Made by a program: the position numbers and the translations under genes
Notes under the pieces: model-generated
Databases searched by the model: none
Told to the model about the DNA's origin: nothing
What the model saw: only the letters and a program-made list of their open reading frames with translations
In this document: piece after piece, positions 54,301-64,000 of the stretch
Numbering within the stretch: position 1 is the stretch's first letter
How the letters are laid out: every line of letters starts with the position of its first letter
NCBI GenBank assembly: GCA_947652115.1
Contig: OX393563.1
Coordinates: 26,198,294-26,262,293, forward strand
Length of the DNA: 64,000 bases
From: Blastomussa wellsi
Taxonomy: Eukaryota > Cnidaria > Anthozoa > Scleractinia > Plerogyridae
Direction of reading: 5' to 3'

Positions 54301-57300
54301 GTCCAGGTTCGAGCCCTGGCCGGGGACATTGTGTTGTGCCTCTCTCCACCCAGGTGTATAAATGGGTACCGGCAAATTTACTGCTTGGGGGTAACCCTGC
54401 AATGGACTAGCATCCCATCCAGGGGGAGTAGAAATACGCAAACCGGAGATAAGCACCGGCCTGATGAGCCACTTAGGCTCGAATGCAGACTTTACCTTTA
54501 TGCATTTGAAACAAAAAGCAGTTGAATCAAGGATAAAATTGAACCCCAACACATGAACTTTGGAGTGATCTCAAGAACTTGCTACTTATCTTATGACCTG
54601 CATATGTTTTGCATCACTGATCTGTGTTTCAAATCTTCTACAGGGCAGCCTTTTTATTCTCCTTTTGGAGTTTTGGGTAGCCCAGCTAAAGGGGGAAACC
54701 CATCACGACGTCGCCGCGGATCATTCCGAGGCATTCCAGCCGAGTTGCCACTGGCACAAGATGTCATCAACAGCTTACCTCCACTGTGCTTTCCTGGTAC
54801 GGTAAAAAGACAACTGAGCAACTGAGACTAAGTCTAAAGCCCGGACCAAACAAAGTGTTGATGGGAGATGATTCTCGGGAGAGTTTTCATCAACTTCCAA
54901 CACCTATCATCATTTTGGGCCAAAACAAGCGAAAATTCTCCTCTACTCTCATGAAAGATTTCAGCATGTTCAAAGTCAATGAGACCATGTGAGAGTCGAT
55001 GAAAGTGCATAAGAGTTTGAACTCCCGGCATCAACTCATAATCATTTGCGTGGGGGTTAAATTTCATGCAAATCAACACTGTGCATGTATTTGTTTTCTG
55101 GGTTGAGCCATTACAGTGCCTATAACCCGCAATTGGCCGCAACAGTTTTTGTATTTGACCAGTTTAAATGTGTAAGTTATTCATCGCATGACCGAGTTAG
55201 TATTTTTCCTCATCTATTTTTGTTATCACCCTCTATTTCTTGCAGAAGGTGGTTTTGTTTCCAAGAAAAAGAAACCAGTTGTTTGTCATTCACTTGTCCT
55301 CACAGATATTGAGGGTAGGTTGTTTTAGGGTAAAACCCTTGTTTTTTATTTATTCCAATTTTTAGACTAACACTGCAATACTATTTACTTACAATAAATT
55401 ACATGACCAACTAACAACTTACGCTAAGTTACCTGCTTACAAACATCATTTACAATACCTATTTACAATTTACAATACAATGCAATGCACCGCAAGAAAA
55501 TAAATTAATAAAATTAATTAATTAAAAAAACTCCTCCAAACAGTTGCCCTTACAGGTTTCAGTTTGCCTATCACAACTAAAGGAAAAGTGACACAAAAAA
55601 CTATTTAGAGAGACTTCAGACTATAAAGATGAAACAAGGGGAAGCAAAGGCTCCCACTTCGTGTAATGATGGTTAAGATTATTTCTCTCTCTCGCAATGA
55701 AGTGTTCTAATTTGTAAGTGCTCTTGATTCGCTCTAGTAACAGTCTTGGTGTTAAGAACCTATCATTTAACTTAAAGAGATAAAGGAGCTATTTGCCGTC
55801 AAGGATGATATAGTTTATTAAATGGTTTTAAGTTTCTTTATTATTGAGTCTGAAAATAACATCTGTGATCTCAAAGTCCTAAGAGATTTTTAGTTGATCT
55901 TTGCACAAATTTACTGCTTCTTTTCAGAACATATTTACGTGCGGACGGTAGAAAAAAAAAAGTGTTTTAGAGTTTCTATATCCGCTTTATATAAGTAGCA
56001 TAAGGGGGAGCGACTTTTGTGAACTTGTGAAGCATGTTGTTTGTGTGGAGAATCCTAATTCGCGCAGTTTAGTACTCAACGTTACCTGTAGTGGTAATAG
56101 AATGATGTCTTTCCAATTTACCTGAAAAGACTCGGTATTGAAGAGGTCTTCGTATTTCTTCAAGGCGGTAGGTATATTTGTTATTCTAGAGATTAGGCTG
56201 CCATACAGAGATTTAGACTGCATTTTCTCTACAAAATCAAGCGTATTTCGTATGAGTATGGCAACCCCACGACTATGAGTAGAACCGTGAGCAAAGAAGA
56301 AATCACCGCGCCATTGCGATTTCCGTTGATTTTCAATATCTTTAATACTGTATGTCTCTTGAAGAAAGCAAATATCTGCCTTTTGTTTAGTTAGCCAATT
56401 AAAGATTCCTTTTCTCTTTTCGAAAGTGCGAATGGCACGGACATTTAGAGAGAGAGCTTTAAATTGTAAATTAGTTTCATTTTTTTGCTTCATCACGATA
56501 ATCACTTTGAAGACAACTTATGTCACCCCTTTAATACATTGTTTTTGATTGGTCGGTAGTGTTATCGACATTAAAACACACACAAAATGCAAAACAAAGA
56601 AAACCAATAAAAACGTAGCCAGTGGAAAACAACTGTTGGAATGCTGCGAGTGAGAGAGTCCAAGTGTTGCTCTCTTTGTTAGAAGCAACGAACACGCAAA
56701 TTTGTGAGCTCCTAACATATCGGCGAAAAGAAAAACAATTTTGAGTGCGTGTACAGCGCAATAAAACTCAGAAATGATAGGAGCCCACACAATTCGTGTC
56801 TTCACTTCACTATTGCTCAGTCCCAGTCCTATGGAGGGTAGGTCTTGATAACGGCTCTTATAAAAGTCGGAATGCGTTAGGACATCGTATTTATTGGACA
56901 AAATTATGTACCAAAATTATTTACACCTTATTGCAAGCTTCTGTGTTACTACTTCAAATATATTATCAATAGAAATCTTTTCTAACAACACCAAACATCG
57001 AAAACAAATTTCGAAGTTCCACTGAATTCCACTGAATCGCTTAAAAGATGTGAGATTTTTCCAAAAGCTTTGAAGGCTATTTGTCCCTCTATCGCCTTCA
57101 TGCAATTTTCGCGTTGGCATTCCGGCTTTTCATCTCTGCTGCTTTGAGAATTCTTTCAGGACAAAATTTACATATTTTTACTTCGAAATCGAGGCTTGGG
57201 GGTGAAACAAGCAAGTTTGACGTAAACACGCATAAGGGCTATTCAGTTGTTCTCTAATTAAAGTTTATTAATTACATCAACTCCCATTGTAAACTTGAAC

Positions 57301-60300
57301 TCTTCCTTTTCAGGAAACCGCACCTATTGTACTTGCATGACATTTTACAGAGGATTTCTTATTAAGGAGGTAAGTTAACTGCTTTAGATTTATTTTATTA
57401 AATTTAAAATATCGCAAGTATGAAACAGAAATGACTTAGGAAGATTACCCTCATTTAATGTCCCGTGCTATAACATAAATGAACCGCACCACAGATGGTT
57501 TTCCAGCTGTTTATTATATCGATTTTGACTAACTAGTCTGGGCGTTCGCCCATCCGTCCGTAATCCCTCTATACCTGCCAACTTTTTTCGAGTCAAAAGC
57601 GGGAGATTCTTTCAGGGTTTTCGAAGACGACCCGATCATTTCCGAAGTCTTCCTAAGATTCCGGAGATCATTCCGAACACTTCAGATTTCCGGGTCCGAG
57701 TCCTTTCATATGCTTGTCAAACACAACGCCGTCAAAACGACGCCCCAATAACTTTTTCCTTTTTCCTTTCCTGTCATTTAGACGAAACGTTTCTTTTCTT
57801 GTATTTAGAAATTGTGTCAGTTGAGGCTGTAATATCACAATTTTTTTTCAGCGAGACGTGGTAAATTGGTTCACAGGCGTGATAGTTGGCAGGTCTATCC
57901 TTCATTCATTGGCCGTTTACACACCAGAGGACGGACAAATTGTCTGAGACAGAAAAGTTCTCTTATTGTGAAAACACACGATACGAGGACGACTTTGTCG
58001 TCTTGACGGACAAATTGTCAAAAAGCCGACTTAAATTCACACTAGATAAACAATTCGTCGCATTTCAAACTCAACGCCGGGAGTGGTACCAGCCAAAAGA
58101 GTGTCCGATGCAGATATTTTGCACGGGTATTATCCTCAAATGATAACAAGGATCAACCAACCCTGGCCTTTGCATTTGTCCATCTAGATTTCACACTAGA
58201 TGATTATTTTGACGGTGCCCTTGTGTGAAAACGGTCTTTCATTTATTTTTTTCACATACGTCGTATATTATAGTCTAAGCGTGAAAGTTTTGTGATGGTA
58301 ATTAGTTTTGCTTTCCATATGAATGAAAACTCATTTTCATTACAAAGACTTTGCACTTAGACTCGCCTTGAAATAGAGTCTCAAGCGAACTCGGAAATGG
58401 CCTATTGGAAATTAAAGAAGCCTGAAATGCACCCAGCTAGGGCTTCAACGGGATTTTAACTAACCTGTGAACTCTGCGATACCGTTGCAATACTCTACCA
58501 ACAGAGTTATAAATCCACACATTGGGGGCGTATTTTTATTGTAAATTGCAATAGTGTCTAATAGTTGCTAGGTTTAATGTTGCATACAAATACATACTAG
58601 TTTTGCAAACAGTCTGGTGTACATATGCATGTAGCCCTCCATATTTTTAAATTACAGGATGAAGATATTCCTGGCAATTATAAATTGTTTTACATGGATG
58701 AAAAGAGTGATGGAAATGGTGAGATTTTTTCTAGGAAGATATGAAAACGTATCTGTAATTTGATGTTTAAGGGATAGCTATCTTCAGGTTTTTTCTGGTA
58801 AACCGCAAACGGTAAACCTCAAAATATCACTTGACCTTCACTTTGCCGTCACGTTTGTCATTTTATAGTCCACGTGTCAACATCGAGAACCTTAAGTGAA
58901 ATACGACAAATTAAATTTTCAAAATTAAGCATTTCTTATCACGTGTTTAATTTAGACCAATGAGAATCGGAGAAATTTAGGTGAGATATAATTAACAGTT
59001 AGAATATGAGCTCGAGATTTCTATGAGGTGATATCATCTCATAGAAAGATTAGATTAATAGATTAAAATCTATTGTTCTGGTACACCAATTATGGAGGCT
59101 GTGACGTCAAGTGCATACGTTCTATATACTTTACTGCAAGGCCGTAGCCAGGGGGGTCCTGGGGTGCCCGTGACCCCCCCTTTTTGAGATATTTTTTAAG
59201 GTAATAAGTGAAACACAGTGTGGAGGTTGACATGACAAACTGGTGAGCACAATGGGTGCGACCCCCCCCCCCCCTCCTTTGAAAAATCCTGGCTACACCC
59301 ATGTACCCTTTGTGCGGCATTAGGGTTTCCCACATTATATGCAATACTCATTATTTTATTTAATTAATTAGCTGCAATGACGTGATAGAGCAGTTTTCAC
59401 TAGTCACTAGTCACTAGTCAGATCACATTCTCGGCATCGAACTGGGACTAGCTTGCAATCCAATCTAATGCGGGAAACTTTTCAAATGTAAACTACATGA
59501 AGATGTTTGTAATGGTATTTCCCGGCGTTAGCCTCCATTGCAAGCAAGTTCCAGTCCAATACTTATTATACGAATATGGCTTATTCGTATTATCTTCGGT
59601 TTTGAATTCTCCTCTTAGTGATTGGTTTAATAATCTCGCGCCACTTCCTCAGAAGTAAAGCCAAAACCAATTGTGGTTTGTTCGCTATTACTTGAGAATC
59701 GGCAGCGCTAAGATTCATGACCGTATCGTCAGCATACAACAAAATTAGGCATTTAGTTAAAACCTTTGGAAAATCATTTATAAACAAAACAAACAATAAG
59801 GGACCTGAGATTGATCCATGGGGAACCCCAGACGTAATTGGGCAATAATCAGAGGTGCCTTTGCCAGTGCGAACAACCTGTTTGCAATCCGTTCTGGGTT
59901 CACGTTCTTTTGTGTTCCTTTAGGTTTGCAGAATTCTTCCCATGAAATCTCTTATGTACCAACTTGTTGCTGTTTAATTTCCAAGTGGCCTTTCTTCAAC
60001 CTGATGAAGGACTGTTTGTCCAGGTTAGACATCCAGATATATTTTACACTTACGCTAAAATCATGCAGTTGAGCGTCGGACACCCACTTTTGGTTATGGC
60101 AGTTTCTTTCAGAAAACCTTGCATCATTTAAATCCTTTCCACCTTGCCAAACTTCAAATTGTTTAAGTTGTTCAACTCAGGTTCCATGCAACACAACTAA
60201 ACTTACAGAATGTAAAAGGGATTAGTCCAACGGTGGGTGTGTAAGAGTGATTTTCGGTAATCTTCTGGAGTTTCTGGGTAATCTGTGGAAGTCCCCGGGT

Positions 60301-62880
60301 GATCTTCAGAAGCCTTCTGAACGTATAAGGTAAACTTTAGCCATCTGCGCAATAGCTCAGATGATCGGCTATATGTCTAAGAGTTTTCTCGCAGTAACTT
60401 CAGAAATCGTAGTAATTTGCATCGAATTTGTTTTTTGTTGCTCTTCGCCGATTCCGAGAATTGCAATGTCTCATAGCCTATCGAAATTCGGACATTTTAA
60501 GTATACTTATAGCGATGGACGGGAGGGTCTGGACACGGCTTTGTTTCGACTTCTTATAGAGCGTTTTCACTCACGTGACCAAAAAAATCGAAAACTGTGC
60601 AGCGGACAAAGTCAAGAAACTAGGATATTATAGAAGATGAATAAAGAATACACTTCTCCAAGTTTCAGGTGTATGCATTATTCCAAACTTCAGATATTCG
60701 TCAAAATGTTCCGCACAAATTTGCAAAGCCCAGTATGGAGACGCCATATTGGTGTGGAACAAGTGTGGAACACCAATATGGCGACCGGAAATGGTGTAAA
60801 CATCTGGAATTTACTTTGGTTATCCAGGCGACTGATCACCTGTGCTGAAAAAAAAAACAGGTATTTATATAAGCGCGCTTCCTAAAATGGCTAAAACTCG
60901 CGAGACAAGTATGTGTTTTTCGACAAACACGATCTTAACTTTGTCTCGCACCGCCAAAACTCTGAAATTCAAAATGCGCTGGTTTCCAAACTGAGCTGAA
61001 ACGTTGTACACAGATATAAATTTACCACCCCTTATACCTGATGAGTATAAAAAGTTTGGTGGTTCTCTGGTTTTGGATTTTAGCATTTGATGACGTCACG
61101 TGGAAACGCTCTATTGCTTAATATAGTTCACCACCAAATCATCCGCGGAGGGCACTATCAGCGCAAAGTGCCGAGGAAAAAACCCGGATGGATAGTGCCC
61201 GTCCGTGAAATTTTTTGTAAACAAGCCGCTTTTTAGAGCATTTCTTGTCTGGTTTTCATTTAGTTGTTTTCTTGTCCAGTTTAAATTCGTTTGCTTCAAT
61301 TCTTTCGTCCAAAAAGGTTATTAAAATATAATCCAAAAGGCTTACGTTTTAATGGCGCGTCTGGACGAAAATTCAGTGGTAAACAATAAAGACAATAGAG
61401 TGTTTTTGCCTCGGAACTATCGATCTGATAGTTGCCCCTTGGAAATTTGATGTTCTTAAAACTACCATATTTGCCCTCGAAGCTTCGCTTCTGGGGCAAA
61501 TATTTGTTTTAAGAACATAAAATTTCCGCGGGACAACTATCAGCCGATAGTTCCTCGACAAAAACATTCTATTGTTAAATTATTTTGATGTATGCGCAGT
61601 GCTCAACTGATGTTCCCGTTGTCCGTCTTGTTAAATCAGCTCTACACAAGTAGCTTTTGTATATTGTATTTTATCTTCATTTATTGATTGTGCTTCGTAT
61701 TATATATGTTTATGCATTCATTTTTACACTTGGCCTTATTTGATTACAGTCTTTTGCCAAAAGTGACGACCAGCGACTCACACCGCTTTAGAATGGCCCT
61801 GATGCAGTTTGTATCGCAGCTGGCAATGGTACCAGTCCCCCCACCCGGCTCTCTTGCAATAGTAAGTTCGTTAATTGCCCATCTCTGCAATCACGCGTAG
61901 TTTTCACTTAGTATTTCTTGTGTTCGGACATTGAAACTCCAATATGACAAAGTACCAATGTGTTGTCTGCCAGGGGATTACTTGATTGCCAGTAAAATTA
62001 ACAGGCAGGCTTTCAGAAATGCATGCTCCGTTTTGTTTCTAGCTTATTTTCACTTTCCCGTGCAACGTGCGATTCAGTAATGCGTTATAACGGGGGTTCT
62101 TTGTATACGAAACCCCGTTATATCATACGAATTTGAAGTAAAACGATCATCGACCATCGAATAGTGTTAGGTTGTACCAGTCGTTTAACTGTTTCTCGTT
62201 CAACTATTACTCAAACTATGGGTTTACCTCGGTGTAAAAACCTGCGACTTTTTCTTTGTTTTTGAGCTATTGTTTTTCTGTTTTATATTGTTTGGAGGTT
62301 CTTTGTTGTCTTGTTGCTTAAACTGACGTCATCTACTCACCAGTTTAATGTGTTACTGTGTGAACCCAGCTAATTTGGTATGCAGAACAGCAACTTACTT
62401 CTAAAAGCCCGTGCTGCATACTAATCAGCTGGGTTCACACATTGCAAAAATAAACTAGCGAGTACGTGACGTTATTTTCTCTCTCTCGATCCAGCCCTCT
62501 CAATGGCGAACAGTTTAAACGAGAAGTCTTCGTTAAAAAATTGAGGCGCAAAAATTGACATGATGCATTATTGCCAAATATGAAATTAGATTCGAGAGAA
62601 AACGGTGTGAAAATGGTGTGAAAGATTTTGTTACTTATCATCCGTCATCCGTAACACGATCTGTCCAAAAACTTGCAAGCACTGGGAAATCAAAGAAATT
62701 GTTCTTCACTTAATATCTGGTGCTGTTCAATAACACGGTAACTAAGCTCAGAATATTGTTTTGCATTAAGGGTTTAGTTATATCGTGTTTTTACTGTATA
62801 ATTTTGAGGTGCTGTGCTTTTACTTTAGGAATTTGAACTGTTTGAGATAAAACATCTTGTGCGGCCTGCCGAAGATCCAG
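51203..62880 (+). CDS. DENND3: DENND3-like gene, 5' nine exons (partial)
   Basis: Encodes the N-terminus and uDENN region of a DENN-domain protein. DENN proteins are guanine-nucleotide exchange factors for Rab GTPases; DENND3 acts on Rab12 in endosome and autophagy traffic. Nine exons with GT-AG borders join with matching phases (0,1,1,1,0,1,2,0,1) into 277 codons without a stop. Order: N-terminal helix (LMNSLIEICVVVGMDQDTGL), a basic linker (PSRRRRGSF, KKKKP), the uDENN strands LPPLCFPEGG, CHSLVLTDIEGNRTYC, FYRGFL, the core YVPTCCCLISKWPFFNLMKD then CLS, and the linker LAMVPVPPPGSLAI leading to FELFEIKHLVRPAEDP. The pattern LxPLCFP ... LVLTDxxGNRTY ... LxSxxPFxNxxKDCL ... PPPG matches DENND3 best among DENN families. 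The cDENN, dDENN and WD40 parts lie beyond the right edge. The 34-codon first exon starts AAAATGG (good Kozak). Confidence 0.85.
51510..51636 (+). CDS. DENND3: DENND3-like exon 2
   Basis: Acceptor TTATTTCAG|AGC, donor GAT G|GTAAGC, 127 nt, phase 0 in and 1 out. Encodes ...FSTMFETHVLAALSGEVASF, a hydrophobic helix-like segment. The intron before it is 205 bp. Confidence 0.85.
52355..53180. mobile_element. Inverted-repeat element with TCGGTCGATA satellite arms
   Basis: The left arm (about 52357-52570) and right arm (about 52900-53175) are inverted, both starting from GATCATGTTTACTG(T/C)AGGT. They consist of many degenerate copies of a ~10-12-bp unit of the TATCGACCGAGTG / CGGTCGATA type. The 320-bp centre encodes, on the minus strand, a piece of a Penelope GIY-YIG domain. 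Confidence 0.6.
52660..52860 (-). pseudogene. Penelope GIY-YIG fragment
   Basis: The minus strand reads ISETGCTLRQRFGEHRSLQH (the ETGRxLxxRxxEH block) and, after one shift, IAEHFNTPGHSLLDAQVQGI, the conserved H-F-N-xPGHS block of a Penelope GIY-YIG endonuclease. The catalytic-helix part is missing. It lies between the satellite arms. Confidence 0.65.
54080..54162 (-). mobile_element. tRNA-derived SINE head
   Basis: On the minus strand it reads GGGCGGCACAGTGGTGAGAG (A-box-like) and GGGTTCAATTCCCGGACCTG (B box GGTTCAATTCC) with normal tRNA-like spacing. It lies 90 bp from, and opposite to, the next SINE. Confidence 0.65.
54253..54500 (+). mobile_element. tRNA-derived SINE
   Basis: A clear pol III promoter: A box TGGCCTAATGG (54262-54272) and B box GGTTCGAGCCC (54306-54316), inside a tRNA-like 5' half (GCGCTGTGGCCTAATGGTTA ... 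GGTTCGAGCCCTGGCCGGGG). The SINE body follows (GTGTTGTGCCTCTCTCCACC, CCCTGCAATGGACTAGCATC) to about 54500. The anticodon arm is poor, so it is not a functional tRNA. Confidence 0.8.
54644..54796 (+). CDS. DENND3: DENND3-like exon 3
   Basis: Acceptor CTTCTACAG|GGC, donor CCT G|GTACGG; 153 nt, phase 1 in and 1 out. Encodes a Gly/Ser/Arg linker (GSPAKGGNPSRRRRGSFRGI) and then LPLAQDVINSLPPLCFP, the start of uDENN. The RRRRGSF patch is a possible kinase site (inference). Confidence 0.9.
55246..55314 (+). CDS. DENND3: DENND3-like exon 4
   Basis: Acceptor TTCTTGCAG|AAG, donor GAG G|GTAGGT; 69 nt, phase 1 in and 1 out. Encodes EGGFVSKKKKPVVCHSLVLT then DIE, the first uDENN strand. Confidence 0.9.
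55315..57313. other. DENND3-like intron 4 (2 kb) with a LINE
   Basis: Holds a minus-strand L1/Tx1-like LINE (about 55600-56505). Frames at 56518-57120 are unassigned. Confidence 0.6.
55600..56505 (-). mobile_element. L1/Tx1-like LINE, endonuclease fused to the RT C-terminus
   Basis: The minus strand (56505-55987) begins with an APE-type endonuclease: LQFKALSLNVRAIRTFEKRK, ADICFLQETYS (catalytic Glu), FFFAHGSTHSRGVAILIRNT. Directly after, at about 56200, it reads a typical RT C-terminal block (KDIILLPLQVTLSTKLRELG). The middle of the endonuclease and the whole palm are missing. The reading frame is continuous, so a large internal deletion has produced an in-frame fusion. The rest (55600-55987) is probably the 3' part. 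Confidence 0.7.
57314..57369 (+). CDS. DENND3: DENND3-like exon 5
   Basis: Acceptor CCTTTTCAG|GAA, donor GAG|GTAAGT; 56 nt, phase 1 in and 0 out. Encodes GNRTYCTCMTFYRGFLIKE. NRTY is the conserved uDENN core. Confidence 0.9.
57569..57896. mobile_element. MITE with CCTGCCAACT ends
   Basis: TACCTGCCAACT at the left is inverted as AGTTGGCAGGTCTA at the right. It contains repeated TTCCGAAG / TCATTCCGAA and AAGCGGGAGATT motifs. Related to 48845-49303. Intronic. Confidence 0.6.
57905..58240. mobile_element. MITE with CCGTTTACACAC ends
   Basis: GCCGTTTACACACCAGAGGA at the left is inverted as GTGCCCTTGTGTGAAAACGG at the right. The interior has repeated GGACAAATTGTC and TCACACTAGAT motifs. The ATG-led frame across it is not supported. 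Intronic. Confidence 0.55.
58658..58718 (+). CDS. DENND3: DENND3-like exon 6
   Basis: Acceptor AAATTACAG|GAT, donor AAT G|GTGAGA; 61 nt, phase 0 in and 1 out. Encodes DEDIPGNYKLFYMDEKSDGN, a less conserved loop of uDENN. Confidence 0.85.
59143..59302. mobile_element. Short inverted-repeat element (GCCGTAGCCAGG)
   Basis: GGCCGTAGCCAGGGGGG at the left and AAAAATCCTGGCTACACCCA at the right are inverted ends, with a C14 tract near 59263-59276. The pattern also appears at about 53970-54080. Non-coding. Confidence 0.5.
59590..59840 (-). mobile_element. LINE RT palm fragment in intron 6
   Basis: The minus strand reads GVPHGSISGPLLFVLFINDF then LILLYADDTV, the RT motif B and catalytic YADD blocks. 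A short C-terminal helix follows. No other domain. Confidence 0.75.
59924..60023 (+). CDS. DENND3: DENND3-like exon 7
   Basis: Acceptor TCCTTTAG|GTT, donor TCC AG|GTTAGA; 100 nt, phase 1 in and 2 out. The alternative acceptor at 59931 breaks the phase. Encodes YVPTCCCLISKWPFFNLMKD then CLS, the most conserved uDENN block. Confidence 0.9.
60556..61114. mobile_element. MITE with ATAGAGCGTTTTCACTCACGTG ends
   Basis: ATAGAGCGTTTTCACTCACG (60556 on) is inverted as CGTGGAAACGCTCTAT (to 61114). 559 bp. The interior has a pair of inverted GTGTGGAACACCAATATGGCG blocks. Non-coding. Confidence 0.7.
61391..61575. repeat. Large palindrome centred on CGAAGCTTCG
   Basis: Arms of about 85 bp: ACAATAGAGTGTTTTTGCCT is inverted as ACAAAAACATTCTATTGTT (outer), and GAACTATCGATCTGATAGTT matches the AACTATCAGCCGATAGTTC side. 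The centre is CGAAGCTTCG. Both arms carry AAGAACAT(A)A. Probably a MITE. Confidence 0.7.
61750..61861 (+). CDS. DENND3: DENND3-like exon 8
   Basis: Acceptor GATTACAG|TCT, donor ATA|GTAAGT; 112 nt, phase 2 in and 0 out. Encodes SLLPKVTTSDSHRFRMALMQ, then FVSQLAMVPVPPPGSLAI. PPPG is the conserved link from uDENN to cDENN. Confidence 0.9.
62355..62444. repeat. Hairpin, arms about 28 bp
   Basis: TGTGTGAACCCAGCTAATTT pairs with GATTAGCAGCTGGG-type sequence (CATACTAATCAGCTGGGTTC) to 62440. Intronic. Confidence 0.55.
62829..62880 (+). CDS. DENND3: DENND3-like exon 9 (last in window)
   Basis: Acceptor TTACTTTAG|GAA, donor CCA G|GTAATC; 52 nt, phase 0 in and 1 out. Encodes FELFEIKHLVRPAEDP, the bridge to cDENN. 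Further exons lie beyond 64000 or were not recognised. Confidence 0.85.
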
Positions 62881-64000
62881 GTAATCATAAAGAATATAGA
62901 TAAGATTTTTTCAGTAATTTGTACGTACGTGGTCGTTGTAAAGCCACGTTCACATAAAATACAAACTATAATCACTAACAAAATATCATGGGCCACTTAT
63001 CAAGTGACATCATTATTTTGTTAGCGGCATTGCATGGGGTGAGGGGGGAGGTGGGTGCTAGATGGGGAGTTGAAGAGAGAACATGAGAAATCCTTTTTTT
63101 TTTTCAACATTGATAAATATATCCCGTATGTTCACGTATAGTATCCCATTTTGGATGATATTTATCACAACAAAGGACAGTTTTTGCTTTGAAAGAAATG
63201 GGTATAAAATACAAGTTTAGAGAGATTGAAAAAGTGTTCCTCTCGGTATATAGTTGGTATACCCCTAAACTAAAGCTTATTGTATATCCTCAGTGTAGTG
63301 TTTCAATTAGATTTCATTCCTTAAATAAAAAGTGTCAAACGTGATAGGGATGGTCAATCCAAAGACAAATAGGGAGAGCTACAATTAAATGCTTTTATAG
63401 TGCAGGTCTTTCCAAAAAATACTAGTGCCAAAAATTCAAATTAATTGGACAAATATTGAGCAGTGTTATGCGCCCATTTAGGTCCGAGGTGACCGTTGGA
63501 AGTGGCGGTTGCTGATAGGTCTGCTTCAACGTCAATTGGATTAAGAAAGCTTGAACATTTACCGATGGTTGATAGGTCTAGGTAGTCTCAAAGAGGTACC
63601 AAGGCTTCATGGTAAACTTCTATATTTTTTTCTTCAAGCTGGCCTTTTGTGGAAATAAACCCTTTTGCTTTACGTTAATAAGATCATCTGGATATTTCCA
63701 TACATTTCCTTAAATTCAAACTTATAACCAAACGCACGGCTTGTATAGGCTCCTGTGTTCGGAGCAGAAATGTTAGACATGTTTGTCGTCATACAGCAAG
63801 GTTCCCAGCGAACTGCAGGGAGTACAGACAAAATACATGGAATATTTTTTATTGGAACTTGCAACTGTCTGTTAAGAGAGGTGTCTCCGCTTGTATTTCG
63901 ATGGGTTGACTTGCCAGCCGTTGGCGACATAGCTGCCAAGTTTTTCACAGGTTCTGAATGTCCTTCAGTCGATAACAATACAACCAAAGGCGGCACAAAT
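62881..64000. other. DENND3-like intron 9 and repeat relatives
   Basis: A partial copy of the TTAA MITE at 18389 lies at 63170-63470. On the minus strand 63996-63670 is open for about 108 codons (GTG, no ATG), with PVKNLAAMSPTAGKSTHRNT and APNTGAYTSRAFGYKFEFKE. I do not recognise it; it may be part of a transposon that continues past the edge. Confidence 0.45.
63170..63470. mobile_element. Partial copy of the 18.4-kb TTAA MITE
   Basis: Shares GCTTTGAAAGAAATG, GGTATACCCCT, GCCAAAAATTCA/CAGA and TTGGACAAATATTGA in order with 18520-18760, with gaps. TIR ends are not seen. Confidence 0.6.

Larger units (their letters stand above)
51637..54643. other. DENND3-like intron 2 (about 3 kb) with repeats
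   Basis: Holds a G9-10 tract (51781-51791), the TCGGTCGATA inverted-repeat element (52355-53180), a C14 tract in a GGGG/CCCC-rich hairpin (about 53965-54060), and two SINEs (54080-54162 and 54253-54500). Confidence 0.6.
60024..61749. other. DENND3-like intron 7 with two MITEs
   Basis: Holds the elements at 60556-61114 and 61391-61575. Nothing else was recognised. Confidence 0.5.

Noticed and set aside
54253..54330. Possible tRNA gene
   Set aside because: Strong pol III boxes, but the tail is a SINE body and the anticodon arm does not fold.
59932..60023. Alternative acceptor for DENND3-like exon 7 at 59931
   Set aside because: It would start in phase 0, while exon 6 ends in phase 1; the acceptor at 59923 keeps the frame.

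Overview
This is animal nuclear DNA, most likely from an anthozoan cnidarian and probably a stony coral. The grounds are AT-rich sequence, genes with many small exons and GT-AG introns, a cluster of intronless or single-exon class A GPCRs whose third helix ends in LALYLHLRY, and a dense load of Penelope-like elements, LINEs, tRNA-derived SINEs and foldback MITEs. The species assignment is an inference from general familiarity, not from a database search. Only a small part of the window is host coding sequence.

Layout. 0-9.9 kb: repeats, including a perfect 56-bp palindromic Penelope terminal repeat, a 440-bp TA-flanked foldback MITE, a large foldback at 3.5-5.1 kb and a broken Penelope-type reverse transcriptase at 6.1-7.8 kb. 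9.9-13.6 kb: two degenerate LINEs in opposite orientation, the second split by a CCCTTT-ended MITE. 13.6-22.7 kb: repeats (a 1.6-kb long-TIR element with a CTGTGG target duplication, a TTAA-flanked MITE, the second copy of the 440-bp MITE, a minisatellite) and one likely orphan first exon (17.56 kb) with a mitochondrial-presequence look.

22.75-27.77 kb: a very AT-rich insertion that looks like a decayed Polinton-like or related virus-like element. A leftward block holds a small two-helix membrane protein and fibre-like structural genes. A divergent 44-bp intergenic space separates it from a rightward A32/FtsK-like packaging ATPase pseudogene. A 20-bp-arm hairpin and an acidic, proline-rich rightward pseudogene follow. 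No polymerase, integrase or major capsid gene was seen, so it is a partial copy.

31.2-40.4 kb: three related GPCR loci. The first has one frameshift, the second two, and the third is a wrecked tandem copy of the second carrying a 1.1-kb insertion. 40.56-42.11 kb: a Penelope-like element with a GIY-YIG domain, deleted for the RT catalytic core and flanked by a 26-bp near-perfect duplication. 42.7-45.2 kb: a large inverted-repeat structure containing a 200-N assembly gap. 46-50.6 kb: MITEs and unexplained non-coding sequence.

51.2-62.9 kb: the 5' part of a DENND3-like gene on the + strand. Nine exons with consistent phases encode the N-terminus, the whole upstream DENN (uDENN) region and the lead into the core DENN domain; the rest lies beyond the window. 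Its introns hold SINEs, LINE fragments and MITEs.
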